From positions 248,001 to 312,000 of the forward strand of contig NZ_JAJNRQ010000001.1 of NCBI RefSeq assembly GCF_021083645.1: a stretch of DNA of 64,000 nt. Direction: 5' to 3'. A program made the position numbers and the translations under genes. The DNA comes from Schaalia sp. lx-260 (GTDB lineage: Bacteria > Actinomycetota > Actinomycetes > Actinomycetales > Actinomycetaceae). The notes beneath the pieces are model-generated. The model made no database searches and was not told where the DNA came from. It saw nothing but the letters and a program-made list of their open reading frames with translations. Positions 16,075-25,143 of this stretch are shown piece after piece (position 1 is the first letter of the stretch; each line of letters starts with the position of its first letter).

Positions 16075-19056
16075 ATGCAAAGAAGCAGGGGAAAATGGAA
16101 AGGAAGTATCGCCGCTGCCGCGCTCTGCGGGGCACTAGCCACCTCCTTCCTTATTCCAATGGCAGCTCAAGCCTCCCAGCAAGAAATTAAAGACGCAGTC
16201 TTCCAATGGGGTCTGAACGCAGAATCAGGAAGCGCCGGATACGCACCCAACACTTGTAACTTCCTTGGCGCTGGCGTAGCCGGAGACAACGAATCTTCCA
16301 GCGTATGGCAAGGCGAACTACGGGAAAACGGCGCAGCCTTTGTCAACACTGAAAACCAAGACGTGATGTGGAGGCAAAACGAAGACAACACCTCCATCCT
16401 CAAACCCAATAGCAGCGGAGAACTAGTTCCAACCACCTGGGACACCAAATGCCAAACCCGAGACGGTTCTAAAACAAATACCTCAGGGAAAACATCAGAA
16501 AATATTGTTCGTATCGTCAAAGGACAAGGAACGGTTGATCCTGCCGCAAACTCAGCAGAAATCCGCTGGTACGGCTCTTTCACAGTTGTCTACTACTCAG
16601 GAATGACCTACTGGAGCGTTGTCAATCCTAAACTCAGCGTAGTCAACGGTGAAGGCACCCTCAAAGGACGTGTTTCCGGATACGGGACATCCATGGAAGA
16701 CCAGAGCCAATGGAAAGGTCTGCGTAGCCGAGAAGTCACCCTCGCCACCTTGAAAAATGTCACGGTAACCGAAAACGGTATCAAAGTTACCCCCGAATAC
16801 AAGGGAGTAGAGATTACTCCTCCCAACGGCGCAACCCAGGTACGCTCCGGAGCAAACTGGGGTTCATGGCCACAAGACTTTGTTGATTTCCAAGGTGAAA
16901 CTGGGCAAGCACCCTACTGGTACTCCAGCGGCGGCGCAGCAGACGCACGTAAAATCCCCCAGGAAATCGGCATCACCTACAGTGTTGCCACGCCCGCGTC
17001 ATACGCCATCTCAGTTGAAGGCGGAACAGCCTCCCTTACTCAAGCAACCGCAGGAACCCAAGTCACCTTAACCGCTGAAGTTCCTCAAGGTAAACGCTTT
17101 GCCGGGTGGCAGGGAATTAACGGAGGCGCAACTATCGCCGACCCCTCACAGCCCACAACCACTTTCACTATGCCGGCATCTGACGTAACCATCAAAGCCG
17201 TCTACACAGATGAAATTACTCCCAGCTTTGAAGTGACCGTTGACGGTGGAACAGCGTCTCCCTCAAACGCAAAAGAAGGAACGAATATTTCACTGAGCGC
17301 AACGATTCCTCAGGGCAAACGTTTTGTTGAATGGAGCACCGAAACAGCCGGCGTATCCTTTGCCAACGCGAAAGATGCGAATACCAGCTTCACTATGCCT
17401 GCCTCCGCGGTTTCAATCACAGCAACCTATGAGGACGATCCGGCACTAGCTGCCCATCCGATCACCGTCACCGGCGGCACAGCTTCTCCGGATACGGCGC
17501 GTGCAGGGCAGAGCGTGACCATCACAGCTCAAGTCCCAGAAAATCATCACTTCCTTCGCTGGACGACTGAAACCCCTGATGTTACCCCGACCGCTTGGAC
17601 CAGCCCAACAACAACCTTTACCATGCCTGCTTCAGCAGTGCAGATCACCGCAACTTTTGCGCCTAACGCTGCTCCTACTACTCGCCCCAAGCCCTCTGTG
17701 ACCGTTGAACCGCACGAGAATCTTGACCCAGCAGCGAAAAATATCCTCACCATTACCGGTAAGGATTTTGTGGGAGATGCCGCGCGTAACGGTGTGTACG
17801 TGGTTGTCGGTGAAGAACGTGTGTGGAAGCCGGGAGAATACATCCACACCCAAGGCTTAGGTGAAGGCGAATTCCTTGCTTCCAGCTGGGTGACTCCCGA
17901 ACAACTCCAAGCCAAAGATGGTGCCTTCACAGTGAAGCTCACTCTGGGCGCTAATAGTATGGACCGTTCTAAGACCTACTATGCAGGGACAATGGCCGCG
18001 CACGCTCTTGCTTTGACTGAGCGTTCCCTCGACCGAGCAGAAAAGCTCACATTCAACACGATCTCCTACGATCCCAACGCAATCTTTGCTCCGGATACCG
18101 TGACGGGAAGCCTGAGCAACGAAAGTGATGTTCGCGCTGAATGGACCTACTCCGGACAAACCCCGTCCCACGGATGGGACGTACGAATCGTCTGTGTAGA
18201 GAAGTGCTCCGATCCGCTGTATCAGAGCAAACAAAAGAGCATCAATGATCCCGATGCGCGCTCTGCCACCTTCACCGCGGTTCCTCATGGCGTGTACACT
18301 CTTTCCGTTCGCTCCGCAGGATGGTACGGAAATGACTACAAGGAAACCGAATGGGTGGTTTCTGACAAGGTTTACGTAGGCGTGGATGCTTCCACTGACT
18401 CAAAGCCTGAACCGGAATCTCCTTCTGTGTCCCCGCAGCCTTCCCAGCCTGCTCAGCCAGAAACTCCTTCCGTAAACCCGCAGCCTTCCCAGCCTGAGGA
18501 CTCATCTGCTACTCAGCCGGAAAACTCATCCACTACCCAGCCTGAGGACTCACATACCCAACCGTCCTCACCAGAGGCAGAAAATACCCCGGCAACACCC
18601 GCTTTTGTTCAACCAAGGCTCACCCTTGCGCGTACTGAAGTGGCAGCGGGAGAATCCTTAGAAATTGTCGTCTCAGGATTTATGCCCGGAGCTGACGTGA
18701 CCTTCGAGGCTCACTCTGATCCTCTCACCATCGGCACTATCACAGCCGATGCGCAAGGAATCGCACGCCTCACATGGAAAGTACCCGCATCCTTCCCTGC
18801 AGGTGAACACACCATACTCGCTACGGGTCTGGCCCGCGGCGCAGACGGCAAGGAACAGATGGTGACTTTATCCCAGAAGATCACCGTTGGAGCCGCAGAA
18901 GCAAAACACAACGGAGAGAAGAAAACTACTACCTCCCACGTGAACAGCGGACAACACCTCGCAGTCACAGGTGCCTCAACCCTGACTATCCTCTTAGGAA
19001 GCGGGATACTTGTCCTCGCAGGAGGAATCCTCACAAAGCGCCGTTTACAGGGCTGA
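16075..19056 (+). CDS. htaA: HtaA-type haem-binding surface protein with InlB-like repeats and LAxTG anchor
   Basis: 993 residues with GAGGAG upstream. Order: signal peptide (cleavage after AAQA, about residue 33); HtaA haem-binding domain about 38-305, including YYSGMTYWS and WPQDFVDFQG; three Flg_new/InlB B-like repeats (about 308-380, 386-460, 463-530), each with GKRF or NHHF, W, and TFTMPAS; an Ig-like domain about 540-665; a second beta domain to about 765; a Ser/Pro/Gln/Glu linker with PSQPE units; another Ig-like domain; then LAVTG at 962-966, a membrane helix and KRR. LAxTG fits class E sortases. It should take haem from host haemoproteins and pass it to HmuT. First gene of the iron-box operon. 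Confidence 0.9.
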   Translation: MQRSRGKWKGSIAAAALCGALATSFLIPMAAQASQQEIKDAVFQWGLNAESGSAGYAPNTCNFLGAGVAGDNESSSVWQGELRENGAAFVNTENQDVMWRQNEDNTSILKPNSSGELVPTTWDTKCQTRDGSKTNTSGKTSENIVRIVKGQGTVDPAANSAEIRWYGSFTVVYYSGMTYWSVVNPKLSVVNGEGTLKGRVSGYGTSMEDQSQWKGLRSREVTLATLKNVTVTENGIKVTPEYKGVEITPPNGATQVRSGANWGSWPQDFVDFQGETGQAPYWYSSGGAADARKIPQEIGITYSVATPASYAISVEGGTASLTQATAGTQVTLTAEVPQGKRFAGWQGINGGATIADPSQPTTTFTMPASDVTIKAVYTDEITPSFEVTVDGGTASPSNAKEGTNISLSATIPQGKRFVEWSTETAGVSFANAKDANTSFTMPASAVSITATYEDDPALAAHPITVTGGTASPDTARAGQSVTITAQVPENHHFLRWTTETPDVTPTAWTSPTTTFTMPASAVQITATFAPNAAPTTRPKPSVTVEPHENLDPAAKNILTITGKDFVGDAARNGVYVVVGEERVWKPGEYIHTQGLGEGEFLASSWVTPEQLQAKDGAFTVKLTLGANSMDRSKTYYAGTMAAHALALTERSLDRAEKLTFNTISYDPNAIFAPDTVTGSLSNESDVRAEWTYSGQTPSHGWDVRIVCVEKCSDPLYQSKQKSINDPDARSATFTAVPHGVYTLSVRSAGWYGNDYKETEWVVSDKVYVGVDASTDSKPEPESPSVSPQPSQPAQPETPSVNPQPSQPEDSSATQPENSSTTQPEDSHTQPSSPEAENTPATPAFVQPRLTLARTEVAAGESLEIVVSGFMPGADVTFEAHSDPLTIGTITADAQGIARLTWKVPASFPAGEHTILATGLARGADGKEQMVTLSQKITVGAAEAKHNGEKKTTTSHVNSGQHLAVTGASTLTILLGSGILVLAGGILTKRRLQG

Positions 19057-19180
19057 AACTCCCCTGAAAAAGCGCGCTCCTGCGGGTTGGTCACGCACCG
19101 CCCGCAGGAGCACCCTCCCGAAGCTATGGAATCCGCGCCGCTCACTTAGGCCTTCCGCTCCGCATAAGCATCTGAGATAC

Positions 19181-20509
19181 ATGACGAACTTTTTGCAACG
19201 ATTCAGCGCACACCGCCTCGCTGCCCCTTCCTTTTACACGGGGATACTCTGTGTTCTACTCGTATGCGTACCCGCTCTGGCAGGGTGCGCCAATATCGGT
19301 ACTCTCAACGAAAACTACACCTCACAGTGCCAGAACATTCCCGCCTCCGAAGAAGCACGCATTCCTGTCCTGCCCCGTCCCGATCAACTCATCGCAGAAC
19401 CAGCCCACTATCACGGCCCCACCACCGCTCGCACAGCAACACATGGGATAGTGCCAATCAGCGACAACCCGCTTCAATACCAAAAACTTCCCGTACACGT
19501 TGAATCCTCCGATGGGCCTATGCAGGAAATACGTGATACCACTCGGATTCTTGCCCTCAACCAAAACGGAGGCCTCGCTGCGGCCGTTGCTGGACTAGGT
19601 TTTGGATGCTCCCTTATCGGCAAAGACACCTCAACAAACTTTCCCGGAACAGAACACCTGCCGCTGGTGACTAAAAACGGGCACGAACTGGACGCAGAAT
19701 CCATCCTTGCTCTGCGCCCTACACTTATCATCACCGACACAACCGTTGGCCCCTACGACGTGCAACTTCAACTACGCCAATCAGGAATCCCCGTGGTGAT
19801 GATACCCCATTCCTTCCACGAAGGAATCCAAGGAGTCGCCCCTCAAATCCACGCGGTCGCGGCAGCCCTAGGAGTACCTGAACTAGGAGAACGGCTCGCA
19901 CAACGTACCGATGAAGAAATAGCACGAACCGTTCAAACCATCGGAAAAATTGCCCCCACTGACCCTGCGAAAAAACCCCGCATTGTTTTCCTCTACGTTC
20001 GAGGAAAAAGCACCTACTACTGGTTCGGAGAAGGCTCAGGAGCAGATTCTCTTATTCGTGCCATTAGCGCAGTAGATGTCGCAGAAGAAGTAGGACTCAA
20101 AGGCATGGTACCAACAAATTCTGAAGCCCTGATACGTGCCCAGCCTGACATCATTATCGCCATGACAAAAGGACTGGAATCAGCCGGCGGACTGGAAGGA
20201 TTTGTTACCCTCCCCGGAGTCGCCCAAACGCCAGCAGGACAAAACCGCCGCATCGTGGATATGAGCGACTACGAAGTGATGAGCTTTGGCCCACGGACAG
20301 CTGAAGTGATTGCCGCCCTCGCAACAGCCATATACGCGCCCGAAGCCGCAGAAGAAATACAGCGTGAAGCCTCCAAACCTACTGCTGATTCTGACTCCTC
20401 AAACTCTATATCTTCCGGCGCTACCTTCCCTTCCGCCACCGACTACGGCACGTACAATGCGCACTCCGCCCAGTCAGACTCGACCTCCACCGATGGAAAA
20501 GCGAGGTGA
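19181..20509 (+). CDS. hmuT: Haem ABC transporter substrate-binding lipoprotein
   Basis: About 442 residues from ATG 19181. A lipobox (LVCVPALAGC, Cys36) indicates lipid anchoring to the outer face of the membrane. The periplasmic-binding-protein fold of the FecB/HmuT class is shown by DTTRILALNQNGGLAAAVAGLGFG, ILALRPTLIITDTTVGP and ALIRAQPDIIIAMTKGLESAGG. Family members bind one or two haems via His and Tyr. The C-terminal 50 residues are a Ser/Thr-rich extension beyond the domain. It overlaps the permease start region, consistent with translational coupling. Confidence 0.92.
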   Translation: MTNFLQRFSAHRLAAPSFYTGILCVLLVCVPALAGCANIGTLNENYTSQCQNIPASEEARIPVLPRPDQLIAEPAHYHGPTTARTATHGIVPISDNPLQYQKLPVHVESSDGPMQEIRDTTRILALNQNGGLAAAVAGLGFGCSLIGKDTSTNFPGTEHLPLVTKNGHELDAESILALRPTLIITDTTVGPYDVQLQLRQSGIPVVMIPHSFHEGIQGVAPQIHAVAAALGVPELGERLAQRTDEEIARTVQTIGKIAPTDPAKKPRIVFLYVRGKSTYYWFGEGSGADSLIRAISAVDVAEEVGLKGMVPTNSEALIRAQPDIIIAMTKGLESAGGLEGFVTLPGVAQTPAGQNRRIVDMSDYEVMSFGPRTAEVIAALATAIYAPEAAEEIQREASKPTADSDSSNSISSGATFPSATDYGTYNAHSAQSDSTSTDGKAR

Positions 20510-20511
20510 GG

Positions 20512-21558
20512 ATGCTGATGAAAAAACGAATACGCCCCGCTTTTCTTGCCCTACTTCTTATCATTGGCCTGTGCTGCGCGGTAGGAATCTCCGCAGTATA
20601 TGGGCAGCTCATTATTCCCGCACGCGAAGTAGCAGGGAGCATCCTGCACACCCTGGGAATCCACTGGCTTCCAGAACCCTCCCACCCTTTCGGTAACGAA
20701 GCCCTATGGAACGTCCGCTTTCCACGTATCGCCATGGCTGTGATAGTTGGAGCCGCGCTCGCAGTTGCGGGAGCAATTATGCAGGGAATCTTCGGTAACC
20801 CTCTGGCAGAACCCGGGACCGTAGGAGTTTCCTCAGGCGCTGCCGTGGGAGCCTCATCCTCCATTGTTTTCGGATGGAACTTTCTTGGTGCCATGACGAC
20901 ACCTACCATTGCTTTTATCTGTGGTTTCGTCACAACAATGGGAGTCTATTTCCTCGCACGACACCACGGCCGTACTGAGGTGATTACACTCATTTTGACC
21001 GGTGTCGCGGTGAACGCTATCGCCGGAGCAATCATTTCGTTCATTGTTTTCCACGCGCCTACGCATGCCAGAGAACAGATTGTTTTCTGGCAGATGGGAA
21101 GCCTCAACGGGAGTCTCTGGGAGCAAGTAGCAATCATTGCGCCCCTTGGAATTGTGGCTATCTGCTCCTCATTTTTTCTGGCCCGTCAATTGGACCTTCT
21201 CTCACTGGGAGAAAAAGCCGCAAGACACCTAGGAGTCAATGTTGAGATGCTGCGCCTGAGCGCAATGGGACTCGTTGCGCTACTCGTATCCGCAGCCGTC
21301 GCATTTGTTGGGATCATTGCTTTCGTAGGCCTTGTCGTCCCACACCTTTTACGTCTCCTCGTTGGCCCCTCTCACCGGTATCTTCTTGCCCTATGCGCAC
21401 TAGGCGGAGCTTTCCTCCTTGTTGTTGCTGATTTTGCCTCACGCACGCTGATTACTTTCGCTGATCTGCCAATCGGTATGCTCACCTCGCTGGTGGGCGG
21501 GCCTTTCTTCTTCTACCTTTTACGGCGTTCACGCACACGTTCAGGAGGGTGGGCCTGA
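20512..21558 (+). CDS. hmuU: Haem ABC transporter permease (FecCD family)
   Basis: About 348 residues. Candidate starts are GTG 20506, ATG 20512 and ATG 20518; AGGTGAGG could serve the last. The FecCD signature is present: RFPRIAMAVIVGAALAVAGAIMQGIFGNPLAEPGTVGVSSGAA, EKAARHLGVNVEML (the ATPase-contact loop), FVGIIAFVGLVVPHLLRLLVGPSHRYLL and GGPFFFYLLRRSR. About ten membrane helices are expected. It forms the channel through which HmuT delivers haem. Its stop overlaps the ATPase start (ATGA). Confidence 0.93.
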   Translation: MLMKKRIRPAFLALLLIIGLCCAVGISAVYGQLIIPAREVAGSILHTLGIHWLPEPSHPFGNEALWNVRFPRIAMAVIVGAALAVAGAIMQGIFGNPLAEPGTVGVSSGAAVGASSSIVFGWNFLGAMTTPTIAFICGFVTTMGVYFLARHHGRTEVITLILTGVAVNAIAGAIISFIVFHAPTHAREQIVFWQMGSLNGSLWEQVAIIAPLGIVAICSSFFLARQLDLLSLGEKAARHLGVNVEMLRLSAMGLVALLVSAAVAFVGIIAFVGLVVPHLLRLLVGPSHRYLLALCALGGAFLLVVADFASRTLITFADLPIGMLTSLVGGPFFFYLLRRSRTRSGGWA

Positions 21559-22415
21559 TGCTGAATCGACATCATCGCATCCCCGATACTCACCGTGTAG
21601 GGGAGCGCCTCGTTCGTGCGCGTCATCTGGAAGTGGAAATCGCTGGGAAACGCATTATTCACGACATTAACATTGACCTTTACGCGGGGGAAGTAGTTGC
21701 TCTTGTCGGTCCTAACGGTGCGGGAAAATCAACACTCCTTGCCGCAATCAGCGCAGATCTGCCCTTGAGCCGTGGGGAAGTGCTGATAAATGAGAGGGAA
21801 ATATCTCGGTGGAATACGACTGAACTTGCTATGCGTCGCGCTGTTCTCCTGCAAAATATCGGTATTTCTTTCCCCTTCACCGTGGAAGAAGTGGTACGCA
21901 TGGGGCGTTCTCCCTGGGCGGGAACACCAGCGGAAACACAAGACGAATTAATCGTCTCAGCCGCTATGCGTATGACCCAAGTGGAAGAACTACGTGAACG
22001 TTCCTACACCACTTTATCTGGGGGAGAAAAAGGCCGAGTAGCTTTCGCGCGAGTCCTATCGCAAGCAACACCACTCATCTTTCTTGACGAGGCTACCGCA
22101 GCTATGGACATCCGCCATCAGGAAATGGTGATGGGAATTGCCAGAGACTACGCGCGCCAAGGGGGAGGTGTTCTTCTTGTCGTCCACTCCCTCGATGTTG
22201 CTGCAGCCTACGCCGACCGTATTATCCTCATGAAAGACGGCACTATCGTCGAAGAAGGAAAACCCCGAGACGTGCTGAAATCTGAAATTTTGAGCACAGT
22301 GTATTCTCACCCGATCAGAGTTATAGAAGACCCCGACACCGCAAATCTCCTGATTATTCCTCAACGTCCTTTTTCGCCACTGTCCCCTAGCGATCATTTA
22401 CCCAGCCACCACTGA
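21558..22415 (+). CDS. hmuV: Haem ABC transporter ATPase
   Basis: 285 residues from ATG 21558 with AGGAGG 9 bases upstream; the GTG at 21549 abuts that site and is unlikely. Walker A is VGPNGAGKSTLL, Q-loop LLQNIGISFPFTVEE, signature LSGGEKGRVAFARVL, Walker B PLIFLDEATAAMD, H-switch VVHS. It powers HmuU. The C-terminus, after the usual KSEILSTVYSHPI, carries a Pro/Ser tail. The next gene follows after 13 bases. Confidence 0.94.
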   Translation: MLNRHHRIPDTHRVGERLVRARHLEVEIAGKRIIHDINIDLYAGEVVALVGPNGAGKSTLLAAISADLPLSRGEVLINEREISRWNTTELAMRRAVLLQNIGISFPFTVEEVVRMGRSPWAGTPAETQDELIVSAAMRMTQVEELRERSYTTLSGGEKGRVAFARVLSQATPLIFLDEATAAMDIRHQEMVMGIARDYARQGGGVLLVVHSLDVAAAYADRIILMKDGTIVEEGKPRDVLKSEILSTVYSHPIRVIEDPDTANLLIIPQRPFSPLSPSDHLPSHH

Positions 22416-22428
22416 AGGAGCATAACAA

Positions 22429-23643
22429 GTGAAAACCATGTATTCGCCTCGCCAGAAAGGAATGAGGACTCTCATAATTTCAGGGCTGGTAACTATGAGC
22501 ACCCTGCTCGGGCTTTTCTTCATGCCAGCTTCAGCGCACGCCGGAGGCCGGGTGAGCTACAGCATCGCTTCAGGAACACTCGCTGCAGACGCCCCCAGCG
22601 TTTTAGAAATAGCAGGATCAGGCTTCCAATCCGTGAAAGGAGGATTCGGCGGTATCTACGTCTTTTTCGGATGGGTAGATGATCCTTACGGGATGAGCTG
22701 GTCACCCAGCAACGGGGGCCTTACCGGCGTGAACTATCGTTACGCTTACGACGACGAAACCAACCCCGCAGGCTACCAGCTTTTTGTTGCTTTCCCTGGT
22801 TCTTCTACCTCTTTTGCAGCCAACGGCGGCCAGATTAATGCTGATGGAACCTGGAACGGTCAGCTAACGATTCCAGGAGCACAGTTCACCACCTACGATC
22901 GTTCAGGAAATGCCTCGCAGGTTGATTGCACCCAAGTTCAATGCGGAATCATTACAATCGGAGCGCACGGACAAAAGAACGCTCATAATGAGAGTTTCAC
23001 TCCCGTGAATTTCTCTACTTCCACCGCGCCCGTTCCCGCAGCGGCCCCCGGGGTTTCTCATGATACGACTACAGGAAATAACACTCAGAACGCTACGGCA
23101 GAAAATAAAGAGAACACGAACGAGCCTCTTAAAGAAACCCCAGATAATGAGAGCAATATTTCTGAAGAAGACGAAACTGGAGAGTCTGCCTCGCTCGCTG
23201 AGGACACCACGATAAGGAGAACAACGGCAACAAAGGACGCGGGAACTCCTTATGTGCAGGTGAGTGAAGATAATCGAGTCTCCACGTGGCTTCTTATTTT
23301 TTCCGCAGTAATTGCCGCTGCCACTCTTGTCTTTTTTGCCATAGGCACGGGTGCTTATCTGGCAATAAAAACTCTTATCGTGGGGATATCCCCTCAAGCT
23401 GCTCAGCGCGAGGAAGAACGCCGTAAAGTACGCGAGGAAAAACGTGAACAGCGCCCATCCCGCCGCAGCTACCGTCGCAGAGAATTAGAGAATGAGTCTG
23501 CTCCTTCGCTGTCTTTACCTCGAAGCAGTCAAGCGGAAGAAACCCGTGTCCTCCCCGCGTTAGAAGATGTAGAAGACACGCGCGCGCAGGCAGGGACAAT
23601 GCCCAGCTTCTTCACAGATCAGGTGAAAGGAAAAGGGGAATGA
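22429..23643 (+). CDS. Haem-operon surface protein with single Ig-like domain and C-terminal membrane anchor
   Basis: 404 residues from GTG 22429 with GAAGGAG 8 bases upstream. A signal peptide ends near ASAHA. The domain at about 35-195 (LEIAGSGF, GGIYVFFGWVDDPYG, WNGQLTIPGAQF, then a Cys pair in DCTQVQCG) resembles by pattern the Ig-like region of the htaA product near residues 545-665 (LTITGKDF, GVYVVVGEERVWKPG). An acidic linker follows, then a membrane helix (WLLIFSAVIAAATLVFFAIGTGAYL) and an unusually long basic, Arg/Glu-rich cytosolic tail of about 100 residues. There is no HtaA motif. Haem relay is inferred from operon context. Confidence 0.7.
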   Translation: MKTMYSPRQKGMRTLIISGLVTMSTLLGLFFMPASAHAGGRVSYSIASGTLAADAPSVLEIAGSGFQSVKGGFGGIYVFFGWVDDPYGMSWSPSNGGLTGVNYRYAYDDETNPAGYQLFVAFPGSSTSFAANGGQINADGTWNGQLTIPGAQFTTYDRSGNASQVDCTQVQCGIITIGAHGQKNAHNESFTPVNFSTSTAPVPAAAPGVSHDTTTGNNTQNATAENKENTNEPLKETPDNESNISEEDETGESASLAEDTTIRRTTATKDAGTPYVQVSEDNRVSTWLLIFSAVIAAATLVFFAIGTGAYLAIKTLIVGISPQAAQREEERRKVREEKREQRPSRRSYRRRELENESAPSLSLPRSSQAEETRVLPALEDVEDTRAQAGTMPSFFTDQVKGKGE

Positions 23644-25055
23644 TTGAGGCAATGACACATGCTCTGAAGAAAGCCTGCTACATCTGTGCCGCCGCTGTTC
23701 TGCTGGCTGGAAGCGGGTGGCTGCTCGCTCCTGCTCACGCTGAGGAAACACCTGCTCCTTCGGATGAGCAGGGGAGTAGTACTCCTCTTGAAGGTGTAAA
23801 AATACGGTGGGGAATGAATGACGAAAGTTCTTCAGCCTCTTTCAACCCGGGGACGTGCAATTTCCTGTCTGCGGGCACATCTGGAAGCAAAGGAAGCTCC
23901 GCGGTGTGGACCGAAGCCGACGGTTTATATTCCTCACAAGACGGTCATGTTCGCATCGTTAAAGCGGATAGCAACGGCGGATGGACGCAGGCTTCTTGGG
24001 CAACGCGTTGCCTTGACCGTAACGGTCGTCAAGTTGGCTTACAACCGATCGGGTGGACCACTCAGAGTGAGGTAGAAATATCTGAAGGAAAAGGTGAAGT
24101 CCGAAGTGACGGTTCTTTACGTGTGTCATGGACAGGAAGCTGGACGGTTGTTTACTACGGAGGAATGACCTACTGGAGCGCTAAAAACCCTGTTTTAACT
24201 TTGGACGCGCAGGGAAATGGGACACTTCGAGCACTGGCATCAGGGTACGGAGCTGATCGGGAAAACACGCAGGAATGGAAAGCCATTCCTGAACAAGAAA
24301 TCACTTTGGCGCAGTTACGTGGAGTTGATATGAGTGCTGCTCGCCGTGCGGGTGGTTTCAGCCATACTCCAGAATACGTGGGGGTTGCTATCCGCACGCC
24401 GAACGGAAGTGAAGCTCAGGCTCCTCGTACTGAACAAAACAAGGATTTTTGGGGATCTTTTCCTCAAGATTTTGTGGATTTTCAAGGGCTGACGGGGCAA
24501 GGATCCTACTGGTATTCTTCAAATGGTCAGCGTGACCGCGCGAAAGTTGCCTCCCCTATGAATGTGTCATTTTCTTCCGCCTTTACCCTGCCCCCAGCGC
24601 AGAATGAGGGAAATCTGAGCGCACCTCAACCAAAAGATGAAGCGGATCCAGCCCAGTCAGCTCCTCCTGTTCCACCGTCTGAAACTATTCCTTCCGATGC
24701 TCAGATGAAAGAAAATGAAGGAGCAGCGCACAATCCTCCCAACAACGCAGAGGCACGGAGCCAGAATTTTCGTCAGAACAAAGAAAAACCCGTAAACCCT
24801 GACCAGCAATCTTCGCAGAAAACACGTAATGCGGAGGAAGGGCAGAGTGACAAAACTTTAGGTTCTGAAGAAGCGAAGAAAAAGAAAACCAGCGAACCTG
24901 CTCGGGAAAAAAGGAATGAGACTTCTGCGCTACGTGCTCCAGAGCCTTGGAAAGACACTCCGGGACGTATCGCCCTTGGAGTAGGTACTCTGAGTGTAGC
25001 CTCAGCTTTGCCTGTATTGCTTGGAGTGCTGGTGAAACGCCGTCTTGCCTTGTAG
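23640..25055 (+). CDS. htaB: HtaA-domain haem-binding protein (HtaB-like), membrane-anchored
   Basis: 471 residues; the ATGA start overlaps the previous stop and AAAGGGG precedes it. A signal peptide (cleavage near PAHA, residue about 36) is followed by one HtaA domain (about 50-310) with the same landmarks as HtaA: GTCNFLSAG, YYGGMTYWS, SFPQDFVDFQG, YWYSSNGQ. A Lys/Glu/Asn-rich linker leads to a membrane helix (ALGVGTLSVASALPVLLGVLV) and KRRLAL, without an LPxTG-type motif. It probably relays haem between wall-anchored HtaA and HmuT. Last gene of the operon. Confidence 0.87.
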   Translation: MIEAMTHALKKACYICAAAVLLAGSGWLLAPAHAEETPAPSDEQGSSTPLEGVKIRWGMNDESSSASFNPGTCNFLSAGTSGSKGSSAVWTEADGLYSSQDGHVRIVKADSNGGWTQASWATRCLDRNGRQVGLQPIGWTTQSEVEISEGKGEVRSDGSLRVSWTGSWTVVYYGGMTYWSAKNPVLTLDAQGNGTLRALASGYGADRENTQEWKAIPEQEITLAQLRGVDMSAARRAGGFSHTPEYVGVAIRTPNGSEAQAPRTEQNKDFWGSFPQDFVDFQGLTGQGSYWYSSNGQRDRAKVASPMNVSFSSAFTLPPAQNEGNLSAPQPKDEADPAQSAPPVPPSETIPSDAQMKENEGAAHNPPNNAEARSQNFRQNKEKPVNPDQQSSQKTRNAEEGQSDKTLGSEEAKKKKTSEPAREKRNETSALRAPEPWKDTPGRIALGVGTLSVASALPVLLGVLVKRRLAL

Positions 25056-25143
25056 GAAAATTCTGAACCGACGAAACTTTCGCACACAAACCATCAGCAC
25101 GGAAAGCTGACAGGCTATTGCGAGCAGAGACGGACGAATACTT

